From positions 3,335,886 through 3,399,885 of the forward strand of contig NZ_KN150731.1 in assembly GCF_000754805.1 (NCBI RefSeq): DNA of 64,000 bases, in the 5' to 3' direction. Source of the DNA: Yersinia frederiksenii ATCC 33641. Its GTDB lineage: Bacteria > Pseudomonadota > Gammaproteobacteria > Enterobacterales > Enterobacteriaceae. The notes under the pieces were generated by a model. That model saw only the letters and a list, made by a program, of their open reading frames with translations. It did not search any database and was not told where the DNA came from. This document shows, in pieces, positions 21,218-32,570 of the stretch (position 1 is its first letter; each line of letters begins with the position of its first letter). The position numbers and the translations under genes were made by a program.

Positions 21218-21424
21218 ATGAGGATCTTCCAACGTTACAATCCGGCAAAAATCGCGATGTACGTTAAAACGTTATTCCGCGGTCGGTTGTATATCAAAGA
21301 TATGGGGGCTTTTGAGTTTGATAAAGGCAAGATTTTAATCCCGAAAGTTAGGGATAAACGCCACTTTGAGGTGATGTCCGAAGTTAATCGGCAGGTGATG
21401 CGCTTGCAAGCCGAGATGGGCTAA
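21218..21424 (+). CDS. ytfK: YtfK, DUF1107 stress-response protein
   Basis: 68 residues from ATG 21218, preceded by the strong site GGGAGGAAAG; it aligns end to end with E. coli YtfK ([47 protein letters not shown]). E. coli YtfK promotes accumulation of (p)ppGpp by acting on SpoT during phosphate or fatty-acid starvation. Small, soluble, no signal peptide. Confidence 0.95.
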   Translation: MRIFQRYNPAKIAMYVKTLFRGRLYIKDMGAFEFDKGKILIPKVRDKRHFEVMSEVNRQVMRLQAEMG

Positions 21425-21439
21425 TCCTCTGTTGCAGTG

Positions 21440-21527
21440 TTGTTAGCCGCGAATTACTGACTGGAGTAAGCTCATCGGGATTCAGCCTGGCTGCAACATC
21501 AATAACTTTGGGTCATACCCGAGACTA
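21440..21527 (-). repeat. Truncated ERIC-like element
   Basis: ATTACTGACTGGAGTAAGC, TCATCGGGATTCA and then CTGCAAC and TTTGGGTCATACCC resemble the core and one end of an ERIC element in reverse orientation. The other third is missing or unrecognisable. It directly follows ytfK. Confidence 0.6.
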
Positions 21528-21531
21528 ATTT

Positions 21532-21556
21532 AATTGCGGCCCCTTTATAGGGGCCG
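21532..21556. terminator. Hairpin between ytfK and ytfL
   Basis: GCGGCCCC / GGGGCCGC around TTTATA, between converging genes. No long T run follows on either strand. Confidence 0.5.
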
Positions 21557-21602
21557 CTAATGTTTCAAACTATCATTAATTCAATCTATTAGGATGCATT
21601 AT

Positions 21603-22934
21603 CTACGCATCACTGCTTTCGTGCGGGGCTTTTGGTAGTATTGGGGCGGGTAGGTCACTGAGCCTGGTTACTAGTAGCTGATCGATTTTGTAGCTATCAA
21701 TGTCCACCACTTCAAACTTATAACCGGCATATTTGACGAAATCGGTGCGCTTCGGAATTTTGCGCAGCATATACATCATAAAGCCGCCGATGGTTTCATA
21801 ATTGCCAGATTGTGGGAATTCATCAATATGCAGCACGCGCATCACGTCTTCAATTGGAGTTCCGCCCTCAATCAGCCATGAGTTTTCATCACGGGCCACA
21901 ATTTGCTCTTCTTGCCCCTGACCGACTAAATCCCCCATCAAGGTTGTCATCACGTCATTCAGGGTAATTATCCCAACAACCAAAGCATATTCGTTAAGGA
22001 TAACTGCAAAGTCTTCACCCGCCGTTTTAAAGCTCTCGAGCGCCTCAGACAGTGTCAGAGTATCCGGCACAATCAAGGCCGAGCGGATTTGCACGCCACT
22101 ACTGAGTACTAAGCTCTGGTTACCCAAAACCCGATTCAATAAGTCTTTGGAGTCAACATAACCTACCACTTGATCGATATGACCATCGCAAACCAAGAAC
22201 TTCGAGTGCGGATGGGTCGAAATCTTCTCTTTTATACTGTCTTCACTTTCCCGCAGATCGAAATAAATTACACTTTCGCGTGACGTCATTGAAGACGGAA
22301 CCGTACGTGATTCCAGCTCGAATACGTTTTCAATCAATTCATGCTCTTGCTTACGCAGCACCCCAGCCAATGCGCCCGCTTCCACGACGGCGTAGATATC
22401 ATCCGAGGTTATATCGTCATTTCGAACCATTGGTAGCTTAAATAGGCGGAAGATCAGATTGGCCATTCCATTGAAAAACCAAACTAATGGACGACAAATC
22501 ATCAGACAGAAGCGCATCGGGTTGACGATTCGGACGGCAACCGCCTCAGGTGAAATCATACCGATGCGTTTCGGGGTTAAGTCGGCAAACAGAATAAATA
22601 AGCTGGTGACCAGAACGAATGAGCAAATAAAGCTCACTTGGTCGGCAAGCTCAGGTGACATAAAGCGTTCGAATACCAGTTTGAAAGATGGAGAGAATGC
22701 AGCATCACCGACAATACCACCCAGGATGGCAACAGCATTCAGCCCAATCTGGACCACGGTGAAGAAAATCCCCGGAGTCTCTTGTAGTTTAAGTACCCGT
22801 AAGGCGTTGATATCGCCTTCATCTGCCAGAAGTTTTAATTTAATTTTGCGTGATGCGGCCAGTGAAATCTCGGATAACGAGAAAAAGGCACTCACTGCAA
22901 TTAAAAAAAGAATCAGTAAAATACTGTTTAACAT
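21603..22934 (-). CDS. ytfL: YtfL, CNNM/CorC-type transporter with CBS pair
   Basis: 443 residues. Four hydrophobic segments in the first ~180 residues form a DUF21 (CNNM) transmembrane domain (MLNSILLILFLIAVSAFFSLSEISLAASR is its start). Two CBS domains follow (about 200-330), then a C-terminal CorC/HlyC transporter-associated domain. Often annotated hemolysin-like, but the family concerns divalent-cation or polyamine efflux; E. coli YtfL has been linked to cadaverine/putrescine export and pH control (renamed PaeA). Reads toward ytfK; an ERIC element lies behind its start. Confidence 0.9.
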   Translation of the reverse strand: MLNSILLILFLIAVSAFFSLSEISLAASRKIKLKLLADEGDINALRVLKLQETPGIFFTVVQIGLNAVAILGGIVGDAAFSPSFKLVFERFMSPELADQVSFICSFVLVTSLFILFADLTPKRIGMISPEAVAVRIVNPMRFCLMICRPLVWFFNGMANLIFRLFKLPMVRNDDITSDDIYAVVEAGALAGVLRKQEHELIENVFELESRTVPSSMTSRESVIYFDLRESEDSIKEKISTHPHSKFLVCDGHIDQVVGYVDSKDLLNRVLGNQSLVLSSGVQIRSALIVPDTLTLSEALESFKTAGEDFAVILNEYALVVGIITLNDVMTTLMGDLVGQGQEEQIVARDENSWLIEGGTPIEDVMRVLHIDEFPQSGNYETIGGFMMYMLRKIPKRTDFVKYAGYKFEVVDIDSYKIDQLLVTRLSDLPAPILPKAPHESSDA

Positions 22935-22983
22935 AATCTATCCGTGTCGTACCGACGATAGCGTCGGCGATCGTAAGGAAGGC

Positions 22984-23110
22984 CATACCGGTCATCTTTC
23001 AAGTTGCAGATGCTTTGACTGCTCAACTCACCCAAATGACTGACTCGCGCAAGCTCATCGGAGGCTCTTGCTTACCGCCTTCCCGCACCTTGAAATATAT
23101 AGGGTATATA
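22984..23110 (-). repeat. ERIC element between ytfL and msrA, full length
   Basis: 127 bp from CATACCGGTCATCTTTCAAG to ATATAGGGTATATA. The core CAACTCACCCAAATGACTGA and GCAAGCTCATCGGAGGCTC is a diverged reverse-oriented ERIC centre, while both ends are well preserved. Confidence 0.85.
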
Positions 23111-23206
23111 GTTCATGTTGAGTTTTAAGACAACGGCAGAAAACCGTAATCGGGCTGAGTGAACAGCCCGGCTAGTATAGCAGCAGCGATGAGAGCGCCG
23201 CCAGCC

Positions 23207-23845
23207 TTACAAATTGGCTGGCATACAAACACCAATACCGCCTAGGCCACAATATCCATGTGGATTTTTGTATAAATATTGCTGGTGGTCATCTTCGGCA
23301 TAATAAAATGGCAGAGCGGGAGCCATTTCGCTGGTAATCACCCGGTGGTCGCCCGCTTTTTCCATTGCTTGCTGGAACTGCGCTTTGCTCGCTGTAGCCT
23401 CTGCTTCCTGCTCTGGCGTCAAGACGTAAATAGCTGAGCGATATTGTGTTCCAACATCACCCCCTTGACGCATTCCCTGTGCTGGGTCGTGATTTTCCCA
23501 GAAAATCTGCAATAGTTGCTTATAGCTGATGATAGTGGGGTCAAAGACAACACGAACCACTTCGGCATGAGCGGTACGCCCACTGCACACTTCATGGTAG
23601 GTTGGGTTTGGCGTATAGCCACCGCTATAGCCCGCGGCGGTGCTATAGACCCCCGGTTGCTGCCAAAACAGGCGCTCGACGCCCCAGAAACAGCCCATGG
23701 CGAAGATAGCTACTTCCATGCCTTCAGGAACATGAGTCATGGAGTGTCCATTTACAACATGGAGAGTTGCGACTGGCATCGGTGTCAGTCGCCCTGACAA
23801 AGCATGCGCTGCATCAATGACGGCGGTTTTATCAAAATTTTGCAT
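23207..23845 (-). CDS. msrA: Peptide methionine sulfoxide reductase MsrA
   Basis: 212 residues from ATG 23845 with GGAG about ten bases upstream; the GTG one codon earlier is a less likely start. Reduces methionine-S-sulfoxide in proteins and free methionine. The catalytic Cys is in [16 protein letters not shown] (Cys52) and the resolving Cys in [11 protein letters not shown] near the C-terminus. Length and sequence are those of the enterobacterial long MsrA. Divergent from tamA, as in E. coli. Confidence 0.97.
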   Translation of the reverse strand: MQNFDKTAVIDAAHALSGRLTPMPVATLHVVNGHSMTHVPEGMEVAIFAMGCFWGVERLFWQQPGVYSTAAGYSGGYTPNPTYHEVCSGRTAHAEVVRVVFDPTIISYKQLLQIFWENHDPAQGMRQGGDVGTQYRSAIYVLTPEQEAEATASKAQFQQAMEKAGDHRVITSEMAPALPFYYAEDDHQQYLYKNPHGYCGLGGIGVCMPANL

Positions 23846-24123
23846 CACAATAGACTCCGATGTTGACTGTGAATATTAAGTTTACAGCAAATGACTAACA
23901 AGATGTTTACAGTGAATCACTACAGACAGTTGTATCTGATTGCGAGTTTGCACACAATAAGACCCATTCTGCGTTAATGTAGCGGCTTAAGGTGGAGTTT
24001 TAGGAGTAATAGGCTTAAATCAGTCTTTGAATGCGGAATGATAGTGTGAGTATTGCCACTGAATTTTTGATCGTCCGCGAGGCCGTTTTACAGGAAAGTA
24101 TAATTAATAAGCTAGGAGTACGC

Positions 24124-25860
24124 GTGCCACGATACCCTATTCTTTGTTTTTTGTGTGTATTGCTCGCTACACCTATCGCCTATGCTGCCAATGTTCGGTT
24201 GCAGGTTGAGGGTCTTAGCGGGGATTTAGAGAGAAACGTCAGGGCGCGTTTATCAACAATTGGTACTGATGAAGTCACCGCTGATGGGCGTTTCCGCTCC
24301 AGGGTAGATGAAGCGATTCGTCAGGGACTGCGGGCTTTGGGTTATTACGACCCCACCATTACCTTTGATTTACAAGAGCGTCCGGCTCCGGCCCGCTCGG
24401 TTTTAATCGCCAAGGTGGTGCCCGGAGAACCGGTGTTGATTGCCGGTGCGGATATCGTGCTACAAGGTGGGGCGAAAACCGATCCCGATTATCTGGCGCT
24501 GGTGCGCCGAGATACGCCAAAAATTGGCTCAGTCCTTAATCATGGCGAATTTGATAACTTCAAAAGCTCACTGACGGGGCTGGCTTTACGTCGTGGTTAT
24601 TTTGACGCCAATATGATTAAAAGCCAGTTAGGCGTTGCGGCCGAACTGCGTAAGGCTTTTTGGGATATTGATTTTGACAGCGGCGAGCGCTACCGCTTCG
24701 GTAAAGTAATCTTCCAAGGTTCGCAAATCCGTGAGGATTTCCTGCAAAATCTCGTGCCTTTTCATGATGGGCAGTTGTATTCGGCTGATGATCTGGCCGA
24801 ACTGAACCGTCGTTTGTCTGCCACTAACTGGTTTAACTCAGTGGTGGTTTCGCCAGATTTCCGCGATGCCAAAAAGACCAAAATCTTGCCGCTCGATGCG
24901 GTTGTCACTCCACGCACCGAAAATACGGTTGAGCTGGGGGGCGGTTATGCCACCGACGTTGGTCCGCGTCTGACCGCCAGTTGGCGTAAACCTTGGATGA
25001 ACTCCTACGGCCACAGTCTAACGACCAGCACCACACTGTCAGCACCTGAGCAGACATTGGATTTCAGCTATCGCATTCCCCTGTTAAAAAATCCTCTTGA
25101 GCAGTATTACCTGTTGCAGGGTGGGTTTAAACGAACTGACCTCAATGATACTAAATCTGATACCACGACACTTAACGTCGCTCGTTTCTGGGATCTCTCC
25201 AGTGGTTGGCAGCGGGCGATAAACCTGCGCTGGAGTCTGGATCACTTTACTCAGGGCAGTGTGACGGACACCACCATGTTGCTGTATCCGGGGGTCAGTA
25301 TTAACCGTACCCGCCAGCGCGGTGGGGCCATGCCGGTCTGGGGCGACAGTCAGCGTTATTCCATTGATGTGTCGGATACTACGTGGGGTTCTGACGTTGA
25401 TTTCGGCATTTTCCAGGCGCAAAACGTGTGGATTCGCACCTTGGGTGAGAAAAACCGCTTTGTGGTGCGCGGCAACCTGGGTTGGATTGAAACCAATAAT
25501 TTTGACCGTGTTCCGCCTTCATTGCGCTTCTTTGCTGGTGGCGACCGTAGTATTCGTGGCTATAAGTTCCGTGATATTTCCCCGCGTGATAGCGAAGGTA
25601 AGTTAACCGGTGCCTCTAAATTGGCGACTGGCTCTGTGGAGTATCAATATAACGTCACTGGACGCTGGTGGGGGGCGGTATTTGTCGATACTGGTGAAGC
25701 CGTGAATGATATCCGCAAGAGTGAGTTGAAAACCGGTGCCGGGTTTGGGGTGCGCTGGGCTTCTCCCGTTGGCCCGATCAAGCTGGATATCGCGAAACCT
25801 ATTGGTGACAACGAAGCACATGGCGTGCAATTTTACATCGGTTTGGGGCCAGAACTATGA
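24124..25860 (+). CDS. tamA: TamA, outer-membrane subunit of the translocation and assembly module
   Basis: 578 residues from GTG 24124 ([10 protein letters not shown]...), preceded by TAGGAGTA; this start gives a clean signal peptide ending AYA-ANVRLQ. An in-frame ATG at 24031 would put 31 residues before it. Three POTRA domains (about 25-265) are followed by a 16-strand Omp85 beta-barrel with the [18 protein letters not shown] lid-lock (VRGF-like) loop motif. TamA works with TamB in insertion of outer-membrane proteins and lipid transport. Stop and tamB start overlap (ATGA). Confidence 0.97.
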   Translation: MPRYPILCFLCVLLATPIAYAANVRLQVEGLSGDLERNVRARLSTIGTDEVTADGRFRSRVDEAIRQGLRALGYYDPTITFDLQERPAPARSVLIAKVVPGEPVLIAGADIVLQGGAKTDPDYLALVRRDTPKIGSVLNHGEFDNFKSSLTGLALRRGYFDANMIKSQLGVAAELRKAFWDIDFDSGERYRFGKVIFQGSQIREDFLQNLVPFHDGQLYSADDLAELNRRLSATNWFNSVVVSPDFRDAKKTKILPLDAVVTPRTENTVELGGGYATDVGPRLTASWRKPWMNSYGHSLTTSTTLSAPEQTLDFSYRIPLLKNPLEQYYLLQGGFKRTDLNDTKSDTTTLNVARFWDLSSGWQRAINLRWSLDHFTQGSVTDTTMLLYPGVSINRTRQRGGAMPVWGDSQRYSIDVSDTTWGSDVDFGIFQAQNVWIRTLGEKNRFVVRGNLGWIETNNFDRVPPSLRFFAGGDRSIRGYKFRDISPRDSEGKLTGASKLATGSVEYQYNVTGRWWGAVFVDTGEAVNDIRKSELKTGAGFGVRWASPVGPIKLDIAKPIGDNEAHGVQFYIGLGPEL

Positions 25861-28800
25861 TGTCGATAAAGGGATGGCGGTGGGTAAAGAGACTTTGTAT
25901 CGCCTTTCTGCTCATTATCCTACTGTTGGTTGGAACGCTGGCGGGTTTGCTCGGCACCACCAGTGGCTTGCATTTTGTCATCAACAGCGCCGTACGCTGG
26001 GTGCCCGGCTTGGATATTGCCAGTGTCAGCGGTGGCTGGCGTGATCTGACACTCAACGGTATTCGGTACCAAATGCCGGGTGTGACAGTTACCGCGGGGC
26101 AATTTCATCTGTCATTGCAGCTCTCTTGCCTAAAACGCAGCGAATTATGTGTCAATGCCCTGACTGCGCAAGATGTCGATGTGGTGGTGGATACCAAGGC
26201 GATGCCGCCTGCGGCTCCCGCACCAGCTAGCACTGAGCCGATGGGCGAGCTGAGCACTCCGTATCCTATTACCTTGCGCCTGCTGTCACTCAATAATGTC
26301 AAAGTCACTATTGATGACACGGCGATTTCACTGGCTGAATTCCGTACTGGCGCACATTGGCGACAGCGTGCGCTGGACTTAATGCCAACTAAAATCAGCG
26401 GGTTACTGATAGCGCTGCCGAAAACGGTACCGGCTATTGTCCCTGATGCGGCGAAACCGGTGGTTGAAACCGCGATTGCCGCCAAAGAGGCGGTTGAGCA
26501 ACAGGCCGCAGCTCCAGCTGAGCCAGAAACCCCTCTAGGGGAAACACTAAAAGAGTTGTTCGCCAAGCCTCTGCTGCCTGATTTGCCTGATTTTCGTTTG
26601 CCACTGGATTTGAATATTAAGGAGATTTCAGGGCAACAGCTGCGACTTACTGGCGATACCGATGTCCTTATCAGCAGCGTTTTACTGCGTGCCACTACCC
26701 AAGACAACCGGATAACGCTGGATACGCTGGATATCAAATCGCCACAGGGTGGGTTGTCGGCCCATGGTGAGGCGCAACTTGCTGATAAGTGGCCGCTCAG
26801 TATGGTGGTGAACAGTGCGTTGAACATCGAACCGCTGAAAGGCGAAAAAGTAAAGCTGACGGTTGGCGGCGCATTGCGTGAGCAACTTAAGGTTGATCTC
26901 AATTTATCTGGCCCAGTCAGTGCACAGTTAGCCGCAGAAACTGCGCTGGCTCAGGCGGGATTGCCTCTGGCATTAACCCTGCAAAGCAAGCAGTTGCGTT
27001 GGCCATTGAGTGGCGAACCTCAGTTTCAGCTCGATAATCTCAGAATGCATTTTAACGGGCAGGCGACAGATTATGCACTCTCAATTCGCTCTGATTTTAA
27101 AGGAACAGATTTACCGCCCGCGGTATTTACTTTGGACGGCAAAGGTAATGTTGAGCAATTCAATCTGACACGTTTGCGTCTGGCGGCATTGCAAGGTAAC
27201 ACGGACCTTACCGGTGTGGTGGATTGGAGCAAAGCCATTAGCTGGAACTCGGTGTTAACTCTGTCCGGTATTAATACCGCGAAGCAGTGGCCGGAGTGGC
27301 CAGCAAAACTGGATGGCAAGATTGTGACTCGCGGCAGTATCCATGGCGGCAGCTGGCAATTACAGGTGCCGGAGCTCACGCTGGACGGCAATGTGAAGCA
27401 AAATCGCGTAACCGCGCGTGGCTCTTTGACTGGGAATGCGGCGGGTCAGTGGCATATTCCCGGTATCAAACTGGCTTTAGGGCGCAATAATCTGGATGTA
27501 AAAGGTAACCTTGGCGATAACTGGCAGTTAGATGCCAATGTTGACGCCCCGCAACTTGATGGCGCGTTGCCAGGGTTAGGTGGCGTGGTGAAAGGAACAC
27601 TGAAATTACGCGGCAATCTTAAAGCGCCACAATTGCTGGCCGATCTCACAGCGAACCGCCTACAATGGCAAGAACTGACCATTAATCGGGTCAAAATTGA
27701 CGGTGATGTGCGTTCGACAGACCAAATTCAAGGCCAGTTGGCCATCAGGATCGAGCAGCTTAAACAAGCGGATTTGCTGATTAGCTTATTGACGTTGGAT
27801 GCACGCGGCAGTGAAAGGCAGCATCAGTTGCGCCTAAACATGCAGGGTGAACCGGTGTCTGGCCAGTTGGCGCTAGAGGGGAGCTTCGATCGGCAGCAAG
27901 AGCGCTGGCGCGGCACCCTCAATAGTACGCGCTTTGATACACCGGTTGGTGAATGGCGTATCAGCCGTGCCATTGCATTGGATTACCAAAATACCCTACA
28001 GCAGGTCACTATTGGGCCACATTGTTGGCTTAACCCAAATGCGGAGCTGTGCGTGCCGCGGGCGATAGAAGCTGGGCCAAGTGGGCAGGCGAGTATAGTA
28101 CTCAATCGCTTTGATTTAGCCATGATTAAACCTTTCCTTGGCCCGGATACCACCATGAACGGTGTGTTCACCGGCCGTGCTGATGTTAGTTGGAGAGCAG
28201 GTGGTACTTTGCCCGATGTGCGGGTATCACTCAGTGGCAATGGCGTCAAAGTGCAACAAATGGTGCAGGGTAACCCGCTACCGATTGCCTTTGAAACATT
28301 GAACCTGAATGGTGGCTTGACCAATGGGCAAGTACGGGCTGACTGGTTGGTTAAGCTGGTCAATAACGGCCAGTTCTCCGGGCAGGTGCAGGTTGCTGAT
28401 CCAGAAGGGCGGCGCAATCTATCCGGTAACATTGCCATCAGTAATTTCTCGCTGGCAATGATTAACCCGATTCTGAGTGATGGCGAAAAAGCCGCGGGTA
28501 CTTTAAATGCTAACCTGCGTTTGGGGGGCAATGCGAAAAGCCCACTCGTTTTTGGCCGCCTGGCGCTGGATAACGTGGATGTCGATGGCAGTTGGATGCC
28601 ATTTGATATCACCGAAGGGCGTTTGGTGATGAATTTTGACGGTATGACCTCAACATTAGAGGGCTTAATCCGAACATCTCAAGGGCAGCTCAATCTTTCA
28701 GGCGATGCTGACTGGCGTGATATTAATGCCTGGCGCGCCCGGATTGCTGCCAAAGGTAACAAGCTGCGGGTCACTGTTCCACCAATGGTGCGGATCGATG

Positions 28801-29687
28801 TGTCACCGGACATTGTCTTTGAAGCCACGCCACAACTGTTTACTCTTAATGGCTCAGTCGATATTCCATGGGCGCGTATTACTGTGCAGGAAGTGCCGGA
28901 AAGTGCTGTAGGGGTTTCGCCTGATGAAGTGATGCTCAATAATGATTTGAAACCTATTTCGCCGCGCTCTGCCAGTATCCCAATTAACAGTAATCTGGTG
29001 ATTCATGTTGGTAATGATGTCCGCCTGAATGCATTTGGCCTGAAAGCGCGCTTACAAGGCGACTTGAAAATGGTACAGGACCAGCGCGGTTTAGGTCTAA
29101 ATGGGCAGATTAATATTCCGTCCGGTAGTTTCCGCGCTTATGGTCAGGATTTGATTGTCAACAAAGGGGTATTGTTGTTCTCTGGCCCACCGGATCAACC
29201 ACTACTTAACATTGAAGCAATTCGAAATCCTGATGCCACTGCAGACGGAGTGACGGCAGGCGTGCGGGTGACAGGCATGGCTGACTCACCACGGCTGGAG
29301 ATCTTCTCGGATCCGGCGATGTCCCAGCAAGAAGCGTTATCTTATCTGCTACGTGGGCAGGGGTTGGGTAATTCTGGGGCTGACAGCGGCCTGATGACGT
29401 CCATGCTGGTCGGTATGGGAGTTGCTCAAAGTGGTAAGCTTGTGGGTAAAATTGGCGAGGCATTTGGTGTAAGCAACCTGGCACTGGATACTCAGGGGGT
29501 GGGTGATAGCTCACAAGTAGTCGTAAGTGGGTATGTCACCAAAGATCTGCAAGTAAAATACGGTGTGGGTATATTTGACTCGCTGGCTACGTTAACATTA
29601 CGTTATCGGTTGATGCCAAGGTTGTATCTGGAAGCGGTGTCTGGTATTGATCAGGCATTAGATGTGCTTTATCAGTTTGAGTTCTAA
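25857..29687 (+). CDS. tamB: TamB, inner-membrane-anchored bridge of the translocation and assembly module
   Basis: 1276 residues. One N-terminal signal anchor (about 10-32) is followed by a very long periplasmic part of repeated beta-strand segments with N/D-G-x pattern, which forms the hydrophobic groove of AsmA-like bridge proteins, and a conserved C-terminal DUF490 region (from about 920, with [28 protein letters not shown]). An Ala/Pro-rich insert is seen near residues 115-125 and 195-225. It spans the periplasm to TamA and has roles in outer-membrane assembly and anterograde phospholipid movement. ATG overlaps the tamA stop, implying translational coupling. Confidence 0.97.
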   Translation: MMSIKGWRWVKRLCIAFLLIILLLVGTLAGLLGTTSGLHFVINSAVRWVPGLDIASVSGGWRDLTLNGIRYQMPGVTVTAGQFHLSLQLSCLKRSELCVNALTAQDVDVVVDTKAMPPAAPAPASTEPMGELSTPYPITLRLLSLNNVKVTIDDTAISLAEFRTGAHWRQRALDLMPTKISGLLIALPKTVPAIVPDAAKPVVETAIAAKEAVEQQAAAPAEPETPLGETLKELFAKPLLPDLPDFRLPLDLNIKEISGQQLRLTGDTDVLISSVLLRATTQDNRITLDTLDIKSPQGGLSAHGEAQLADKWPLSMVVNSALNIEPLKGEKVKLTVGGALREQLKVDLNLSGPVSAQLAAETALAQAGLPLALTLQSKQLRWPLSGEPQFQLDNLRMHFNGQATDYALSIRSDFKGTDLPPAVFTLDGKGNVEQFNLTRLRLAALQGNTDLTGVVDWSKAISWNSVLTLSGINTAKQWPEWPAKLDGKIVTRGSIHGGSWQLQVPELTLDGNVKQNRVTARGSLTGNAAGQWHIPGIKLALGRNNLDVKGNLGDNWQLDANVDAPQLDGALPGLGGVVKGTLKLRGNLKAPQLLADLTANRLQWQELTINRVKIDGDVRSTDQIQGQLAIRIEQLKQADLLISLLTLDARGSERQHQLRLNMQGEPVSGQLALEGSFDRQQERWRGTLNSTRFDTPVGEWRISRAIALDYQNTLQQVTIGPHCWLNPNAELCVPRAIEAGPSGQASIVLNRFDLAMIKPFLGPDTTMNGVFTGRADVSWRAGGTLPDVRVSLSGNGVKVQQMVQGNPLPIAFETLNLNGGLTNGQVRADWLVKLVNNGQFSGQVQVADPEGRRNLSGNIAISNFSLAMINPILSDGEKAAGTLNANLRLGGNAKSPLVFGRLALDNVDVDGSWMPFDITEGRLVMNFDGMTSTLEGLIRTSQGQLNLSGDADWRDINAWRARIAAKGNKLRVTVPPMVRIDVSPDIVFEATPQLFTLNGSVDIPWARITVQEVPESAVGVSPDEVMLNNDLKPISPRSASIPINSNLVIHVGNDVRLNAFGLKARLQGDLKMVQDQRGLGLNGQINIPSGSFRAYGQDLIVNKGVLLFSGPPDQPLLNIEAIRNPDATADGVTAGVRVTGMADSPRLEIFSDPAMSQQEALSYLLRGQGLGNSGADSGLMTSMLVGMGVAQSGKLVGKIGEAFGVSNLALDTQGVGDSSQVVVSGYVTKDLQVKYGVGIFDSLATLTLRYRLMPRLYLEAVSGIDQALDVLYQFEF

Positions 29688-29689
29688 CA

Positions 29690-30046
29690 ATGCGAATTAT
29701 TGTCTACGGTAGTTTACGACGCAAGCAAGGTAATAGTCATTGGATGACGGACGCCCAGTTATTGGGTGAACATGACCTGGAAGGTTTTGATATGTACGAT
29801 TTAGGTCATTATCCGGCAGTTGTGCCCGGGGATGGCACCGTGCATTGTGAAGTTTATCGTATTAACTCGTCTATTATGAATGAGTTAGATGAGCTAAAAA
29901 GTAATACTAAAGATTATCGGCGTGAGTTGATCCAGACGCCTTATGGCAGTGCGTGGATATACCTTTATCGTCTATCGATTGAAGGGCTACCACGTATTTA
30001 CAGTGGCGATTGGTTAAAGCGCCATGAAGAAAATAATAAGCCGTAA
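29690..30046 (+). CDS. ytfP: YtfP, gamma-glutamylcyclotransferase-like protein
   Basis: 118 residues. GGCT/AIG2-like fold with the nucleotide-like loop VYGSLRRKQGNSHWM at the N-terminus and the acidic NELDELKSNTKDYRRELI helix that carries the catalytic Glu in active cyclotransferases. Substrate not known. Its ATG is two bases after the tamB stop, so tamA-tamB-ytfP is one operon, the same as in E. coli. Confidence 0.93.
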   Translation: MRIIVYGSLRRKQGNSHWMTDAQLLGEHDLEGFDMYDLGHYPAVVPGDGTVHCEVYRINSSIMNELDELKSNTKDYRRELIQTPYGSAWIYLYRLSIEGLPRIYSGDWLKRHEENNKP

Positions 30047-30060
30047 AGTTACATAGCCAT

Positions 30061-30092
30061 AAAAAAAACACCGCTCAAGGGCGGTGTTTTTT
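30061..30092. terminator. Bidirectional terminator between ytfP and ppa
   Basis: ACACCGC / GCGGTGT stem flanked by A8 and T6, functional in both directions. Confidence 0.92.
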
Positions 30093-30112
30093 ATGACGTC
30101 CGCGACAAAGAA

Positions 30113-30640
30113 TTATTTCTTCGCACGTTCGAAAGAGGACAGAATCTCGGCTTTAGCGGCTGCGGCATCTTCCCAACCGTCAACTTTCACCCACTTGCCA
30201 GTTTCCAGATCTTTGTAATGTTCAAAGAAGTGTTTGATCTGTGCTTTCAGCAGCTCTGGCAGGTCTTGCACGTCTTTAACGTGATCATATTCTTTGGTCA
30301 GTTTGCTGTGTGGAACCGCTACCAACTTGGCATCTTCACCCGCTTCATCGGTCATTTTCAGCACGCCAACTGGGCGGCAACGAATAACTGAACCTGGCTG
30401 TAACGGATACGGCGTTGGCACCAATACATCAACTGGGTCGCCATCTAATGACAAGGTGTTATTGATGTAGCCGTAGTTGCATGGATAAAACATAGCGGTA
30501 GACATGAAACGGTCAACAAACAGAGAACCGGTTTCTTTGTCGATTTCATATTTGATTGGATCGGCGTTAGCAGGGATTTCGATCACAACATAAATATCTT
30601 CTGGCAGGTCTTTACCTGCGGGTACTTGGTTCAAGCTCAT
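30113..30640 (-). CDS. ppa: Inorganic pyrophosphatase (class I)
   Basis: 175 residues. Hydrolyses pyrophosphate to phosphate, pulling biosynthetic reactions forward. The metal-binding signature DGDPVDVLV (Asp65, Asp67, Asp70 approximately), [16 protein letters not shown] and YPCNYGYI are all intact. Length is the usual 175-176. GGAAACC lies ahead of the ATG. Confidence 0.98.
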   Translation of the reverse strand: MSLNQVPAGKDLPEDIYVVIEIPANADPIKYEIDKETGSLFVDRFMSTAMFYPCNYGYINNTLSLDGDPVDVLVPTPYPLQPGSVIRCRPVGVLKMTDEAGEDAKLVAVPHSKLTKEYDHVKDVQDLPELLKAQIKHFFEHYKDLETGKWVKVDGWEDAAAAKAEILSSFERAKK

Positions 30641-30930
30641 GTCGGTTTCCTTTTATCAAACCAGAAATGGAGTGCCGGCTATTATAGCCAAGTCTTATGT
30701 GAATTCCTGTCCTTTTCACTGCTTAATGGTGGTGGGATTGCCTGAATCAAGGCTATTCCATTGAGATAAAATACTGTCATTATCTAAATGTATCTATTTT
30801 AAGCTGTTTTTCCGGCGACAGTTCAAGACGATATTGTTACAGCCGATCACTAAATCAAACAATAAGACAGTCCGCTGTAATGCTAACGCTTTGTAATTTT
30901 AACCATTTGCACATAACCGGAAAAAAAACG

Positions 30931-31261
30931 ATGTTAAAAAAGATTACCATTAAGAATGGGCTTATTGCCCAACTAAGCCTTATGTCTTTGATTCTCTTAA
31001 TTATCAGTGTTATTGGAATAAATTCAATCAAGAGAGTTCGCGCTTAAGTACATTATTTTGCAGCCCTTGGATCAATCAATTCATCAGCTTGAATATATAG
31101 CTGATGGTGATTTAACTCATAGCATTAACAGTGAAGTCAGCCGCATGACGGTATTGATGCGTGAGATTTCTGCTGCAATTTATGAACAAAGTAGCGGAAT
31201 TGAGCAAGTGAATGTGGTTATTGCTCAAACGGATCAGGTTGCCCAGCATGGCGGTATTTAA
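30931..31261 (+). pseudogene. Remnant of a methyl-accepting chemotaxis protein
   Basis: An ATG at 30931 opens a 38-codon frame with a typical receptor N-terminus (basic start, membrane helix LIAQLSLMSLILLIISVIGI), stopped by TAA at 31045. The sequence then continues in another frame (from about 31050) with a HAMP-like stretch (QPLDQSIHQLEYIADGDLTHSI) and the end of a receptor signalling domain (REISAAIYEQSSGIEQVN) before TAA 31261. The ligand-binding domain and the hairpin tip, several hundred codons, are gone. No functional receptor can be made; the two surviving pieces suggest internal deletions plus a frame disruption. Confidence 0.85.
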
Positions 31262-31293
31262 ATTGCAGGATGATGAACTGACGGTTATAGCAT

Positions 31294-31327
31294 AAAAAAA
31301 CAGCGGCTTAGTGGCCGCTGTTTTTTT
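31294..31327. terminator. Bidirectional terminator between the receptor remnant and fbp
   Basis: CAGCGGC / GCCGCTG stem with A7 before and T7 after. Confidence 0.9.
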
Positions 31328-31386
31328 GATCTTTGCCGTAAATATCCCGCGACTAATCGGTGGCTTTTTTACCTCATTACCAACAG

Positions 31387-32400
31387 CTACTTCGCTTCTT
31401 CATCCGGGAATTTAGCAATAAAGCCTTCTGCATCTTCAACCATGGATTTCGTCCCCACGAAGAAAGGTGCACGCTGATGCAGTTTCTCCGGCACGATATC
31501 CAGAATGCGGTTAACCCCATCAGTCGCTTTACCACCGGCTTGCTCTGCCAGGAATGCCATCGGGTTGCATTCATACAATAAACGCAGTTTCCCTTGTGGA
31601 TGGCTCGCGGTGCTTGGATAAATATAAATTCCGCCTTTCAATAGGTTGCGATGGAAGTCGGCGACCAGTGAACCAATGTAGCGCGAGGTGTATGGGCGCT
31701 TGGTCGCTTCATCCTGTTCTTGGCAATACTTGATGTATTTCTTCACACCCAGCGGGAATTTAATGTAGTTCCCTTCGTTGATGGAGTACATGCAACCGGT
31801 TGCGGGATAACGAACTTTTTCATGGGATAAACAGAAGACACCCAGTGAAGGATCGTAAGTGAAAGCATGGACGCCATAACCCGTGGTATATACCAGCATG
31901 GTTGAAGAGCCGTAAACCACATAACCTGCCGCAACTTGCTTGGTGCCCGGTTGTAGGAAGTCGGCTTCGGTAATTGGAGTGCCAAATGGAGTAATACGAC
32001 GATAAATGGAGAAAATGGTACCGACGGACACATTCACGTCAATATTTGAAGAACCATCCAGTGGGTCCATCAGAACCACATATTTGGCATTTTCTGCTCG
32101 CCCGCCATCAAAGATAACAATGTCATCTTCTTCTTCGGAGGCAATACCAGCCACTTCGCCACGGGCTTTAAGGGCGGCTTTCAATTTTTCATTGGCAAAC
32201 AGATCCAGTTTCATCTGGTCTTCGCCCTGAATATTAGAAACACCGCTAGCACCTAAAATATCAACCAGACCGGCTTTATTGATATCGCGATGAATGATTT
32301 TTGCGCCGAGTTTGATTGCTGAAAGTAATGCAGTTAATTCGCCGGTGGCGTGAGAGAAGTCTAGCTGTTTCTCAACGATGAATTCGCCTAACGTTTTCAT
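31387..32400 (-). CDS. fbp: Fructose-1,6-bisphosphatase, class I
   Basis: 337 residues from ATG 32400 ([22 protein letters not shown]), the start that matches the family; an upstream in-frame ATG at 32505 would add 35 unrelated residues. Gluconeogenic enzyme that removes the 1-phosphate from fructose 1,6-bisphosphate; Mg-dependent and AMP-inhibited. Metal and substrate motifs [22 protein letters not shown] and the preceding EEEDDIV are complete. Divergent from mpl, as in E. coli. Confidence 0.97.
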   Translation of the reverse strand: MKTLGEFIVEKQLDFSHATGELTALLSAIKLGAKIIHRDINKAGLVDILGASGVSNIQGEDQMKLDLFANEKLKAALKARGEVAGIASEEEDDIVIFDGGRAENAKYVVLMDPLDGSSNIDVNVSVGTIFSIYRRITPFGTPITEADFLQPGTKQVAAGYVVYGSSTMLVYTTGYGVHAFTYDPSLGVFCLSHEKVRYPATGCMYSINEGNYIKFPLGVKKYIKYCQEQDEATKRPYTSRYIGSLVADFHRNLLKGGIYIYPSTASHPQGKLRLLYECNPMAFLAEQAGGKATDGVNRILDIVPEKLHQRAPFFVGTKSMVEDAEGFIAKFPDEEAK

Positions 32401-32570
32401 GACACAATCCCTGAATCTACGGTTAAATATCGATTTATTAACGAACAACTCACCCAATGGCAGCAGTGTAGCCCAAAGGTGAGAATGATTCATAGGCAAT
32501 TCCATTTCTTCTCTTTGATTCTGAGCGGTAGAATGGCTACAAATTCGAAGCTTATTAATACGGAAAATTT

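Noticed and set aside
26105-26902. Long antisense open frame (265 codons) inside tamB
   Set aside because: Ser/Val-rich composition and lack of any domain or ribosome binding site mark it as a shadow of tamB, whose frame is conserved over its whole length.
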